This document shows positions 1 to 8,448 of a stretch of 64,000 nucleotides of DNA, piece after piece. Each line of letters opens with the position of its first letter. Positions within the stretch are counted from its first letter, which is position 1. The notes beneath the pieces were generated by a model. That model did not search any database. It saw nothing but the letters and a program-made list of their open reading frames with translations, and was not told where the DNA came from. The DNA lies in the NCBI RefSeq assembly GCF_000190435.1, contig NC_015152.1, forward strand, positions 564,458 through 628,457. Direction: 5' to 3'. The position numbers were made by a program, and so were the translations under genes. The stretch is from Sphaerochaeta globosa str. Buddy. Lineage in GTDB: Bacteria > Spirochaetota > Spirochaetia > Sphaerochaetales > Sphaerochaetaceae.

Positions 1-1541
1 GTCAGTTCGTAGAAGCAGGGCATGAAGATCAAGAACCAACCTGCAACCAGAGCGGGAGCAATGAGGGGCAGGGTGACATTCTTCATGCTTTTCAGCCACG
101 AGGCTCCCGATATCTGGGATGCCTCCTCCAAGGATGGGCTGATCTGCGTCAACGCACTCACCACCGTTCGCATACCCATCATCATATACTTGATCATGTA
201 GGCGATTACCATGATGGTCAGCGTATTGTAGATGTTGATGCCGAACTTGCCGCTCATTGTCATGATCAAGCCGAGCGCAATGACGACGGATGGAGTCCCA
301 CTTCCCACAGTAATCATGAAGTCGGGAAGCTTCTTTCCTTTGACGTTGGTACGTACCAACAGGTAGGCCATCATACAGGAGATCAGCAGTCCGAAGGTGG
401 CAGCCATCACAGCGGTAATCAAGCTGTTCTTCGTCGAATTGAGAATTGACTTGCGGGTGAAGATACGTTCCCAATACCTGAATGTGATATTGCCTTCGGA
501 GAATACCGACTCACCCAAGTTCACCGTAATGCTGGAAAGGGCTACGGTCACAAAGGGAATGATGACTACCACCAGAGCAAAGATCACCACCACGGCAGTA
601 ATGAGGATTCTCCACCTGCCCAGGTCAACGATGTTGGGTCTGGTCGATTTGCCGCTGACGGTGATGTATTGCTTCTTACCGATCGAGAACGTGGACAGAT
701 AGAGCACTACGTTGGCGATGATCATCAAGAAGACTGCCAGGGTTGTGGCATCGGTGAGCCCTTCCTGACTGCCAATATAGACGAAGTCAATGATTCTTGT
801 GGTAACCGTATGAATCTGGCCCGGTACTCCGATGATCGAGGGGATGCCGTAGCACGAGCCGGCTGCCACGAAAACTAAAAGGGCTGCTGCCACGATGGAG
901 GGCAGCATCATCGGAAGGGTGATGGTACGCAGTGTAGTGAGCGGGCTCGCCCCGCTGATTCGCGAGGCCTCCTCCAAGGAGGGATCCATTTTCTCCATCG
1001 CCCGGCTGATGGTGATGAAGGCATAGGGGTAATAGAATCCGGTGAGTACCCAGATCAGGCCACCCATCGTATAGATATTAAAAGGTGCCGATCCCAGATT
1101 AAAAATCTTCATGAAAAACATGTTCATGGAACCGACGGTGGGGTTAAGCAGCCGCATCCAAGCCATGGCTCCGACATACGGGGGAACCATATAGGTGGCG
1201 ACAAACAGGGTGCGGAAGAATTTCTTTCCATACAGGTTCGTCCGACCTACCAACCAAGCCAAGGGGAAGGCTATCAGGACGCCGAAGACCATGGAAAAGG
1301 TCGCAGCGACGATTGTATTGGTCAAAGCCGACCAGTTCAAGGGATAGGTATATACGCGCTTGAAGGCCTCAAGAGAGAACTTTCCCGTCGAAAAGAAGGC
1401 ACGGAATACCAGATAGAGAAGGGGGAAAACCTGAAAGACCAGAAGGAATCCGACAATGCCCAGAATGATAATCCACTTTGGGTCAAGAAACCATCGGTGT
1501 TTCCCTACTTGCTGAGGGGCACGGATTTTGAGCGATTGCAT
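1..1541 (-). CDS. ferric-iron-type ABC transporter permease, two fused permease domains (3' end outside window)
   Basis: Inner-membrane permease of the FbpB/AfuB type, which passes iron or a similar small solute from a periplasmic binding protein into the cell. The reading frame starts at an ATG ending at 1541, preceded by AAAGGAG, and stays open to the window edge, so the C-terminus is missing. Two copies of the EAA-type ATPase-contact loop are visible, EEASRISGAS in the first half and EEASQISGAS in the second, each inside a multi-spanning hydrophobic domain; this duplicated layout is typical of the family. The binding protein gene lies just upstream in the same operon. The ATPase is not in the window and is presumably the next gene. 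Specificity for iron is inferred from the family only. Confidence 0.88.
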   Translation of the reverse strand, partial: MQSLKIRAPQQVGKHRWFLDPKWIIILGIVGFLLVFQVFPLLYLVFRAFFSTGKFSLEAFKRVYTYPLNWSALTNTIVAATFSMVFGVLIAFPLAWLVGRTNLYGKKFFRTLFVATYMVPPYVGAMAWMRLLNPTVGSMNMFFMKIFNLGSAPFNIYTMGGLIWVLTGFYYPYAFITISRAMEKMDPSLEEASRISGASPLTTLRTITLPMMLPSIVAAALLVFVAAGSCYGIPSIIGVPGQIHTVTTRIIDFVYIGSQEGLTDATTLAVFLMIIANVVLYLSTFSIGKKQYITVSGKSTRPNIVDLGRWRILITAVVVIFALVVVIIPFVTVALSSITVNLGESVFSEGNITFRYWERIFTRKSILNSTKNSLITAVMAATFGLLISCMMAYLLVRTNVKGKKLPDFMITVGSGTPSVVIALGLIMTMSGKFGINIYNTLTIMVIAYMIKYMMMGMRTVVSALTQISPSLEEASQISGASWLKSMKNVTLPLIAPALVAGWFLIFMPCFYEL

Positions 1542-1612
1542 AGTGAGAGCTCCTTTGAACAAGAAAGCGGAAGCCCTCTTAAGAAGACTCCCGCCTCAAG
1601 ATGTTGAGGTAC

Positions 1613-2653
1613 TTATTTCTTGGCTACAGCTTCCTGGAACTTGGTGCGAAGTTCTTCGCGCAAGGTAAGGGTTGCCTGCCAGTCGACGGGAATGGTGTTC
1701 TTCAGGATTTCCTTGGTCGGAATGGCATCATAGGGAGGAGTGGGGTACTTGGCGGAAACAGAGTGCATCCAAGCCTTGACGATGTTGGCCTGTCCTTCAT
1801 CACTCATGAACCACTCGGTGACAGCCTTGGCGGCAGCACTGTTCTTGCTGGGACTCCATTGGTCGTTGATCGACATGATCGGTGAGGGAACAACGATGGT
1901 TCCATCGGTGGGGTAGATTACCTCAATCTTGGACTTGTCCATCTCACGCTTCTGCAGAACCGATTCCTCAAGAATCATGATGACTTTGCATTCGCCTGTC
2001 TCAAGCTTGGTCAGGGCGACCGAGCCGCTCTCAATCTTTACTTTCTGGTTGCCAAGGGCGGTGAAGTATTCGTAGCCATATTTGTCCTTCAGGGCGCTGA
2101 TGGTGTCCAGGGCGGTGCCGCTGGTCAAGGGGTTGGACATACTGACCATGCCTTCAACACGCTTGTCATTGGCAAAGTCATAGAAAGAGTTGGGGATATC
2201 GGTCTTGGCAAACTTAGCGGGATTGTAGGCCAGTACCATGTTGCTGATACGTACAGGATACCAATACCCTTCCTTATCATAATCGAATGCCAGATCGGCT
2301 GCGTTGTTGATCATGATCGGCTGAAGCACTCCCATTTTTTTTAGTTCAAGAGCGTAGGAGGGATCGGCGACCATAAGCATGTCACATCCGAGTTTGCCAG
2401 CTGCGAATTCTGCTGCAATCTTGGCCTGAAGGGTACCGGTTCCACCATAGAAGAATTCAATATCAACAGTTGGGAATACCTCTTCGAGGGTTTCATCAAT
2501 AGCTTCAATGACATCGTCATACATCGAGGTGTAAATCACCAGTTTTCCCGAAAGGCCTGCATCCCCTGCTTTCGGCTGTTCTGCAGCGCCTGCTGCAAAA
2601 AGCATAGAGCCTGCAACGAGCAAGACACAGAGAATTGAACACATTTTTTTCAT
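1613..2653 (-). CDS. ferric-iron-type ABC transporter substrate-binding protein
   Basis: Periplasmic binding protein of 346 residues, first gene of the operon with the permease downstream. It begins with a signal peptide (MKKMCSILCVLLVAG) ending in an AGAAE motif, then starts the mature domain with LVIYTSMYDD, the typical first strand of the FbpA/AfuA family. The motif FYGGTGTLQAKIAAE near residue 70 is also characteristic of COG1840 proteins. A GGAG ribosome site lies 9 bases before the ATG. The ligand could be iron, or another small anion such as a phosphonate, since the families overlap; no ligand-defining residues can be assigned with certainty. Confidence 0.85.
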   Translation of the reverse strand: MKKMCSILCVLLVAGSMLFAAGAAEQPKAGDAGLSGKLVIYTSMYDDVIEAIDETLEEVFPTVDIEFFYGGTGTLQAKIAAEFAAGKLGCDMLMVADPSYALELKKMGVLQPIMINNAADLAFDYDKEGYWYPVRISNMVLAYNPAKFAKTDIPNSFYDFANDKRVEGMVSMSNPLTSGTALDTISALKDKYGYEYFTALGNQKVKIESGSVALTKLETGECKVIMILEESVLQKREMDKSKIEVIYPTDGTIVVPSPIMSINDQWSPSKNSAAAKAVTEWFMSDEGQANIVKAWMHSVSAKYPTPPYDAIPTKEILKNTIPVDWQATLTLREELRTKFQEAVAKK

Positions 2654-2680
2654 AGCAACAATCTCCTTTTGTTACGGGCC

Positions 2681-2689
2681 AGTATACCA
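2681..2689 (-). promoter_or_regulatory. extended -10 promoter element of the iron-type ABC operon
   Basis: On the minus strand the sequence reads TGGTATACT, an extended -10 element, about 28 bases upstream of the binding-protein start. No good -35 hexamer is seen at 17 bases, which fits an extended -10 promoter. Sequence inspection only. Confidence 0.45.
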
Positions 2690-2871
2690 CGCAAAATTCC
2701 TTCGTGCTTGAAAATTGTCTGGATAATAACACGGGACAAGAGTCAGAGCGAGTGTTCTTCGGGCAGCAATGTGGAGGGATATTTGTCTGGATATGCATGG
2801 CATTTCTCATTGCCTTATGATTTGCAAAGCGTGAGTCTGTGTGCAATACTCAACGCTTAAGGGAGCACGTG

Positions 2872-3960
2872 ATGCAAAGGAATACCTATCAAAAAATACT
2901 GCAGTTATTGGTTATTGGAGCCGTATTGGCCTTGGTGGTCGTCTACTTTTCAACGGTCATGAACACTTGCTCTTTTGTGTTCAGCTTGTTCAAACCTCTG
3001 CTCCTTGGTTTGATAATTGCCTATCTGGTCGATATTCCCGCCAAAAAGCTGGAGGTTCGTTTTCGTAAGCGCATCAAGAGCCCGATGGTTGCCCGTTCTC
3101 TTGCCACCCTCATTTCACTGTGTCTCTTTCTCCTTATCATAGCAGGAGTGTTGGTTCTGCTGATCCCCCAACTTGGCTTTGCCATCAGGCAGTTCAGCAG
3201 CAACCTGCCTGTACTCTATGAAGAAAGTGCAGATTCACTAGAGCAGTTTGTGAGCCGCAGGCCTGAGCTTGCACAAGGCTTTGCAATGGTAGAGACCTAT
3301 GTGAATACCGCCATTGAGGAGTTCAAGGCATCCTCACCGAAGCTTGCCGACTATACCTTCTCGCTGTTGGGGGGAGCCATCAGTGGGATTGCAACCAGCG
3401 TGGTTGCTTTGATTTTCAGTTTGTACCTGCTCTTCGGCAAGCATCGGCTGGTACGCCAACTTGGCTATCTGGCCAAACGATTCATGCCGGAGCAACACTA
3501 TCAAAAGCTGTTTTCCACGATGCAGGTAGCAAACAAAACCTTCTCCAAGTTTTTTACCGGTCAGTTCCTTGAAGCCATCATTTTGGGATCACTGTGCACC
3601 TTGGGAATGCTGCTTTTTCGATTTCCCTATGCCCTTACCGTTGGTTCGGTAGTAGGCATGACCGCTCTCATCCCCTTGGTGGGAGCCTATCTCGGAGGGG
3701 CGATCGGCTTTGTGCTGATTTTCGGGCAAAGCCTGCGTCTTGCCCTCTTTTTTCTGCTCTTTTTGGTTATCCTACAGCAATTGGAAGGCAACCTCATCTA
3801 TCCCCGTGTTGTGGGTAGCTCGGTAGGCCTGCCGGGAGTCTGGGTCTTTGCCTCAGTTATTCTCGGTGCTGGACTGTTCGGAATTCCAGGAGTTCTTTTC
3901 GGCGTCCCGTTGGCTGCAACACTGTATCATCTGCTGAAACAAGACAGAGCTTCAGACTGA
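2872..3960 (+). CDS. AI-2E family transporter (PerM/UPF0118 type)
   Basis: Inner-membrane protein of about 362 residues. It has N-terminal membrane segments, a central soluble helical stretch (about residues 95-160) and a C-terminal block of several hydrophobic segments with many glycines, the layout of the AI-2E exporter/PerM family. ATG at 2872 is chosen because GGGAG lies 6 bases upstream; an in-frame start 11 codons earlier has no ribosome site. The substrate is unknown: members have been linked to autoinducer-2 export or sodium/proton exchange, and nothing here decides. It stands alone, divergent from the iron-type operon. Confidence 0.85.
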   Translation: MQRNTYQKILQLLVIGAVLALVVVYFSTVMNTCSFVFSLFKPLLLGLIIAYLVDIPAKKLEVRFRKRIKSPMVARSLATLISLCLFLLIIAGVLVLLIPQLGFAIRQFSSNLPVLYEESADSLEQFVSRRPELAQGFAMVETYVNTAIEEFKASSPKLADYTFSLLGGAISGIATSVVALIFSLYLLFGKHRLVRQLGYLAKRFMPEQHYQKLFSTMQVANKTFSKFFTGQFLEAIILGSLCTLGMLLFRFPYALTVGSVVGMTALIPLVGAYLGGAIGFVLIFGQSLRLALFFLLFLVILQQLEGNLIYPRVVGSSVGLPGVWVFASVILGAGLFGIPGVLFGVPLAATLYHLLKQDRASD

Positions 3961-3994
3961 GGATTTTGCATCTCTGTATCTGGGTATATCACGT

Positions 3995-4025
3995 TTGCGT
4001 AGAATAGAGAGTCTAATCTACGCAA
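3995..4025. promoter_or_regulatory. upstream inverted repeat of the fic gene (operator candidate 1)
   Basis: TTGCGTAGA at 3995-4003 is mirrored exactly by TCTACGCAA at 4017-4025. Extending inwards gives 14-base arms with one mismatch and a 3-base spacer. The half-site TGCGTAGAWTA recurs in the next repeat. Confidence 0.7.
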
Positions 4026-4038
4026 GAAATGCGACAAT

Positions 4039-4071
4039 TGTGCGTAGATTAGGTTGCTTATTCTACGCACA
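4039..4071. promoter_or_regulatory. downstream inverted repeat of the fic gene (operator candidate 2)
   Basis: TGTGCGTAGATTA from 4039 is mirrored by the complement of TTATTCTACGCACA ending at 4071, the same half-site as at 3995-4025. It overlaps the -35 and spacer of the proposed fic promoter, so binding here should repress. The wHTH-like C-terminus of the Fic protein is a plausible binder. Confidence 0.7.
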
Positions 4072-4082
4072 CAGGCTATGAT
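4054..4082 (+). promoter_or_regulatory. candidate fic promoter giving a leaderless transcript
   Basis: TTGCTT (4054-4059), a 17-base spacer, then TATGAT (4077-4082). The ATG of fic begins 7 bases after the -10 hexamer, where transcription should start, and no ribosome binding site precedes the ATG. Confidence 0.5.
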
Positions 4083-4088
4083 GCTACC

Positions 4089-5207
4089 ATGAGTAGTTAT
4101 ATTTGGCAGCATCCAGACTGGCCTCAATTCACCTATGATGCTTCTTCTCTGCTTACATGTATCGATGAGGTTTCTCATGCGCAAGGTACGGTGGAGACGT
4201 TGCTTGCCCAACTGGGAATTTCGGAAATCAGGGAGTTGGAAGCGCGAATATTCACGGATGAAATCTATCATTCACATGAAATTGAAGGCGAAGTTCTCGA
4301 ACAACTGAAAATTTATTCTTCACTCTGCCGCAGGTTGCAGGTTCCCAATGCATCGATGCACCTTTCAGGTCCCCATATAGAAGGTGTGGTTGAAACCTTA
4401 TTGGATGCCTTAAAAAGTTCTCTGCCGCTGACACATCAAAGGATCTTCTCTTGGCATCGGACATTATTCCCACAAAATCTGAGTGGGCCTTTCATTATTC
4501 ATGCGGGGGCATACAGGACCGAATCAATAGCTGTGGTTTCTGGATCTTTTAAGAATGAAGAAGTTCTGTTTGAAGCACCTCCTGCTGAAGTTGTGCATCA
4601 GCATATGGAGACATTCTTGACATGGATCAATGCGCCAAGTGCCATCCCTGATTCAATTCGTAGTTCTATAGCACATCTTTGGTTCCTCACCATCCATCCA
4701 TTCGAGGATGGGAATGGGAGATTGGCGAGAACCATAGGAGACTACGTACTGAATCAGCATCATGATAGCAACCAGGTATTGTTCAGCCTATCAACGCAAC
4801 TTAAGAAGCATCAGAGCGAGTACTATGAACAGCTTCGTCAAGCACAACAGGGGAATCTTGATTGCACCAACTGGATACGCTGGTATCTTGGACAAATACG
4901 AGAGGCTCAAGAGCGAGTGGTAGAGACTTGCAAACGAACCCTGCAAGTCAAACATATGTTTGAAAGGTTGTCTTTCAATGAACGTCAATGTTCCATGCTA
5001 GAGAGGTTGACTACCGATTTTTATGGATCCTTGACTACGCAGAAGTGGGCTAAACTCACGCATTGCAGTCATGATACCGCGATGCGGGACATCAAAGATC
5101 TGATTAATAAAGGTGTCCTCAAACAATCCGAAAGTGGTGGAAGAAGCACCAGGTATGAGCTGATGTTCCAGGAGAAAAACTTCCCTCATGGGTTCCTTGG
5201 TCAATAG
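4089..5207 (+). CDS. Fic family protein (class II, probable AMP transferase)
   Basis: Cytoplasmic Fic-domain protein of 372 residues that probably transfers AMP or a similar nucleotide group from ATP to a target protein. The Fic core motif HPFEDGNGRLAR is at residues 203-214, with catalytic His and the GNGR nucleotide loop intact. An inhibitory-helix motif SHEIEG at 62-67 matches the (S/T)xxxE(G/N) signature of class II Fic enzymes. The N-terminus resembles the DUF4172 Fic N-terminal domain. The last 90 residues look like a winged helix (WAKLTHCSHDTAMRDIKDL), suggesting DNA binding. Two tandem inverted repeats upstream suggest autoregulation. No separate antitoxin gene is adjacent. The target is unknown. 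The 3' end overlaps the next convergent gene by 7 bases. Confidence 0.92.
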   Translation: MSSYIWQHPDWPQFTYDASSLLTCIDEVSHAQGTVETLLAQLGISEIRELEARIFTDEIYHSHEIEGEVLEQLKIYSSLCRRLQVPNASMHLSGPHIEGVVETLLDALKSSLPLTHQRIFSWHRTLFPQNLSGPFIIHAGAYRTESIAVVSGSFKNEEVLFEAPPAEVVHQHMETFLTWINAPSAIPDSIRSSIAHLWFLTIHPFEDGNGRLARTIGDYVLNQHHDSNQVLFSLSTQLKKHQSEYYEQLRQAQQGNLDCTNWIRWYLGQIREAQERVVETCKRTLQVKHMFERLSFNERQCSMLERLTTDFYGSLTTQKWAKLTHCSHDTAMRDIKDLINKGVLKQSESGGRSTRYELMFQEKNFPHGFLGQ

Positions 5208-6274
5208 CGGATTGGCTTTCCCTCTTTCTGGCTGCGGTACATACCCTCGATGAGTTTTACCGTCTCTCTTCCTTCCTCACCCGAGCTGATCAGAACTTCG
5301 TTGCCAAGGATTGCTTGGGTGAAATGTTCCTGTTGGCGGGAAAAGAAGTAGACAATCGCATCGATGGATGCAAAGAATGCCGTGTCCTCTTCCTTGTAGC
5401 GGCTCAGGTTCTGCTGCTCGCCCTCAATCGTCCACAGGTCGTTTACCGGCGGCTCAAGGATACCGCTGCGTCCTGCAATGAACATCGCCCCTCCGTCTGT
5501 CTGCACTCCTACCGAATAGGCAGAAGAACCATGGACATGGACCTTGGCATGGATGCCGGGCTTTTGGGAGTTGGAGACCAGAATGGAGGCCATGGCACCG
5601 CTTTCAAATCTGACAACGGCCACTGCGCTATCCTCAACTTCAATATAGGGATGGTTGATGTTCTCCCATTGGGCATACACTTCCTTTACCGGACCAAGGA
5701 ACCAATGCAGCAGATCCAGCTGATGAGGGGCCTGGTTTATCAACACCCCACCACCTTCGAGACTCCAGCTGCCCCTCCACGGGTCACTCTTGTAGTACTC
5801 CTCGTCCCTCCATCCAAGCATGGTGACCTGGCCGAGCATCGGAACGCCTAGTTTCCCTTCTTCGATGGCCTTGTGGATGCGCAAGGTTGCTGGATACCAC
5901 CGTCTCTGGCTTATCACCGACAGTAGTTTCTTCTCTTCCTTAGCCGTTTCAATCATTGCATCGCAATCACTGACGGTCAGGGCCATCGGCTTTTCCACCA
6001 ATACATGGGCCCCTGCTTTCAATGCTGCAGTGGCATGTTCTTTGTGCAGTGGATGGGGGGTGGTGATGATCACCGCATCCACTTTGGCCTCTTTGACCAT
6101 CACCTTCATATCAGTATAAGCAAGAATGCCGAACTCAGTAGCAAAGGCTTGTGCCTTGCTCGCATCGCGCCCCCAAACGGCGACAAGCAGACTATCCTTG
6201 GCATCCTTGAGGGCCTTGGCATGGACTTTTGCCACTTTTCCATATCCTATCAAAGCATAGCGTATCGTACTCAC
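5201..6274 (-). CDS. Gfo/Idh/MocA family oxidoreductase
   Basis: NAD(P)-dependent sugar or inositol dehydrogenase-like enzyme of 357 residues. The Rossmann motif GYGKVAKVHAKAL is at the N-terminus and the family signature VEKPMAL is near residue 95. The start codon is GTG at 6274, with AGAGG a few bases upstream. It is the last gene of a minus-strand run with a zinc dehydrogenase, a PfkB kinase, gnd and an RpiR regulator, so a role in oxidising or epimerising a sugar or sugar acid is likely. The substrate cannot be read from the sequence. Confidence 0.88.
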   Translation of the reverse strand: MSTIRYALIGYGKVAKVHAKALKDAKDSLLVAVWGRDASKAQAFATEFGILAYTDMKVMVKEAKVDAVIITTPHPLHKEHATAALKAGAHVLVEKPMALTVSDCDAMIETAKEEKKLLSVISQRRWYPATLRIHKAIEEGKLGVPMLGQVTMLGWRDEEYYKSDPWRGSWSLEGGGVLINQAPHQLDLLHWFLGPVKEVYAQWENINHPYIEVEDSAVAVVRFESGAMASILVSNSQKPGIHAKVHVHGSSAYSVGVQTDGGAMFIAGRSGILEPPVNDLWTIEGEQQNLSRYKEEDTAFFASIDAIVYFFSRQQEHFTQAILGNEVLISSGEEGRETVKLIEGMYRSQKEGKPIRY

Positions 6275-6303
6275 TGCAAGCCTCTTTCTTAGTGTTTCTT
6301 GTG

Positions 6304-7341
6304 TCAGGGAACCAGAACAACCTTAAGTAGGTTATCCTCTCGGTTATAGAGTTTGTCAAACCAGATTTTTCCCTCATTCAGGGGAGCGACTTTGCTGATC
6401 AGGTCGGTAACATCCAGTTTTTTGTCAGCCATCATTTTCAGAACTGCCGGATACTCCCCGTTGATGGCACAAGAGCCCTGCAACCTGATCTGCCTGGTGA
6501 CCACACTTTGCAGCGGCAGCTCTATGGTTGGGGTGATATTTCCTACCAAAACTACCGTCCCGCCTTTGCGTACCAGCGAAATAGCCGTATTGATCGGGCT
6601 GCTTGCCCCGACCGCCTCATAGACGAGCGGCAGCATTTCACCCTTGGTAAGGGCTCTAATTTTTGCAATCAATTCAGGGTCGCGGGGATCGAGGACAACG
6701 TCAGAACCTATCTGAAGCGCTTTCTCTCTTCGTTGTTCATCCATCTCAATGGCGATGATGGTTCCGCTTGTCATGGTCCTGAGAAGCTTGATTACCAAGA
6801 GTCCGATCAAGCCGGCGCCCACCACCGCCACATCCTCTCCAAGCTTGGGACTTGCCAGGCTGATGGCATGAGCGGCAACCCCTGCAGGCTCGGCCATGGC
6901 AGCTTCCTCAAAGGAGAGTCCTTCGGGTAGGTGGAAAAGAACCCGTTCCTCAATGAGAGCATACTCTGCAAAAATGCCATCCTGATGGTAATCGGCACAA
7001 CTTACTCCCAGCACCCTGCGATTGTCGCACAGGTTGAACAAGCCTTGCTTGCAGAATGAACAGGTCCCGCAGTAGATGGTCGAGTCGAAGGTTACCCGAT
7101 CACCGACCTTGAAATTGGTTACCAGCGACCCCGCCTCTTCGATGATACCGCTTCCTTCGTGCCCCATAGTTATGGGAGGTCTGCGCCTTCCGGTCGATCC
7201 GTCATAACCGTGGACATCGCTGCCGCAAATCGAGGCGGCCTTGATGCGTACCAGCACCTGGGTAGGGGATAGCAAGGTAGGTTTTGGTACTTCCTGCATC
7301 TGAAGGTTCTTATAGTCGGTCAACACCAATGCTTGCATCAT
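6304..7341 (-). CDS. zinc-dependent polyol/sugar-acid dehydrogenase (MDR family)
   Basis: Medium-chain dehydrogenase of 345 residues. The catalytic zinc site is indicated by CGSDVHGYDG and GHEGSG. The structural zinc lobe CGTCSFCKQGLFNLC has its four cysteines. A cofactor motif VVGAGLIGLLVI follows near residue 170. Closest in style to sorbitol, threonine or L-idonate 5-dehydrogenases. Its ATG directly follows the stop codon of the upstream kinase (TAAATGATG), so the two are translationally coupled; a second ATG three bases later is also possible. Next to gnd and a ketodeoxygluconate-type kinase, oxidation of idonate or a related sugar acid is a reasonable guess. Confidence 0.87.
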   Translation of the reverse strand: MMQALVLTDYKNLQMQEVPKPTLLSPTQVLVRIKAASICGSDVHGYDGSTGRRRPPITMGHEGSGIIEEAGSLVTNFKVGDRVTFDSTIYCGTCSFCKQGLFNLCDNRRVLGVSCADYHQDGIFAEYALIEERVLFHLPEGLSFEEAAMAEPAGVAAHAISLASPKLGEDVAVVGAGLIGLLVIKLLRTMTSGTIIAIEMDEQRREKALQIGSDVVLDPRDPELIAKIRALTKGEMLPLVYEAVGASSPINTAISLVRKGGTVVLVGNITPTIELPLQSVVTRQIRLQGSCAINGEYPAVLKMMADKKLDVTDLISKVAPLNEGKIWFDKLYNREDNLLKVVLVP

Positions 7342-8433
7342 TTACCTCTGAATACGGGCACTGCCGCCTTGGGCGAGTGCTTCGACCTGGGAGAGGGTTG
7401 CCATGGTGGTGTCCCCGGGATAACTGGTCAGAAGTGCTCCATGAGCCCAACCAAGTCTGAGTGCCTGCTCAGGGTCCCTACCGTCCAAAAGTCCATAGAT
7501 CAGGCCGCTGGCAAATCCATCGCCGCCACCGACGCGGTCATAGACATCCAACTCACAGGTCGGTGCCTGATAGCCTTTCCCATCCAGATAGAGCACGGCA
7601 CTCCAGCGATGGCGATTGGTCGACTGCACCTCACGCATCGTTGTGGCGACTGCCTTGATCGAAGGAAACCGTTTCTGTACCGACTCCATCATACCGTAGA
7701 AGGAGGATGGGTCGAGCTTGTCGGCTTTCACCACCTCCGGTCCCTTCAGACCCAAACCAAGCTGAAGGTCTTCCTCGTTTCCAATGAGGACATCGACATG
7801 CTCGACGATGGAAGAAAGCACCTTCTGTGCATGTTCCTGGGGTTTGTCGGAAAGCGATTTCCAAAGCTTCTCGCGATAGTTCAGGTCAAAGGAAACCACA
7901 GCTCCCTGCTTCTTGGCTTGTTGCATCGCCTTGATGATCAAAGCCGGTGTGGAAGGGGAAAGAGCGGAGAAAATTCCCCCGCTGTGAAACCAACGGACTC
8001 CACCGCCGAGCAGTGCATCCCAGTCGAAACTCTTTTCATCCAGCAAGGCTGCCGCCTCATTGGCCCGATTATAGAATACTACCGGGGCTCTGAGCCCTTG
8101 GCCGCGATCGCTATAGACGTGGGCCATGTTCGGACCACGCACCCCGTCATGAGTAAAGCGCTTGTAGAAGCCAGAAACGCCCATTTTCCGTACTTCGGCT
8201 TCAATTTTCAAGCCGATAGGGTAGTCGACCATGGCGCTGGCGATGGCTGTACGCTGACCAAAAGCCCTGCTGAGGTTTGCCGCTACATTGAACTCACCGC
8301 CGCTAACGTGCAGGTCGAGCTGTGAAGCGTATTCAAAGGGGATGATGCCCGGGTCCAAGCGGACCACCAGAGCACCGAGAGAGAGCAGATCGAGATGGGC
8401 ATGCTCTTTTGGCATGAGTGAAAGCTGAGCCAT
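7342..8433 (-). CDS. PfkB family sugar-acid kinase (2-dehydro-3-deoxygluconokinase-like)
   Basis: Ribokinase-fold kinase of 363 residues. The N-terminus has a substrate-binding GGEFNVAANLSRAFG stretch, and the C-terminal signature GGGDGFASGL carries the catalytic Asp and anion hole. GGGD rather than GAGD is common in KdgK-like enzymes. The start is fixed by GAGGAGG 5 bases upstream of the ATG. It sits between gnd and a zinc dehydrogenase in one operon. The product could be 2-keto-3-deoxy-6-phosphogluconate or another phosphorylated ketogluconate. No Eda-type aldolase is nearby, so phosphorylation of a gluconate-like substrate feeding Gnd is an alternative. Confidence 0.82.
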   Translation of the reverse strand: MAQLSLMPKEHAHLDLLSLGALVVRLDPGIIPFEYASQLDLHVSGGEFNVAANLSRAFGQRTAIASAMVDYPIGLKIEAEVRKMGVSGFYKRFTHDGVRGPNMAHVYSDRGQGLRAPVVFYNRANEAAALLDEKSFDWDALLGGGVRWFHSGGIFSALSPSTPALIIKAMQQAKKQGAVVSFDLNYREKLWKSLSDKPQEHAQKVLSSIVEHVDVLIGNEEDLQLGLGLKGPEVVKADKLDPSSFYGMMESVQKRFPSIKAVATTMREVQSTNRHRWSAVLYLDGKGYQAPTCELDVYDRVGGGDGFASGLIYGLLDGRDPEQALRLGWAHGALLTSYPGDTTMATLSQVEALAQGGSARIQR

Positions 8434-8448
8434 ACAAACCTCCTCAGG

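Noticed and set aside
7333-8325. Plus-strand open frame of 330 codons
   Set aside because: Antisense shadow of the PfkB kinase gene, with no ribosome site or domain.
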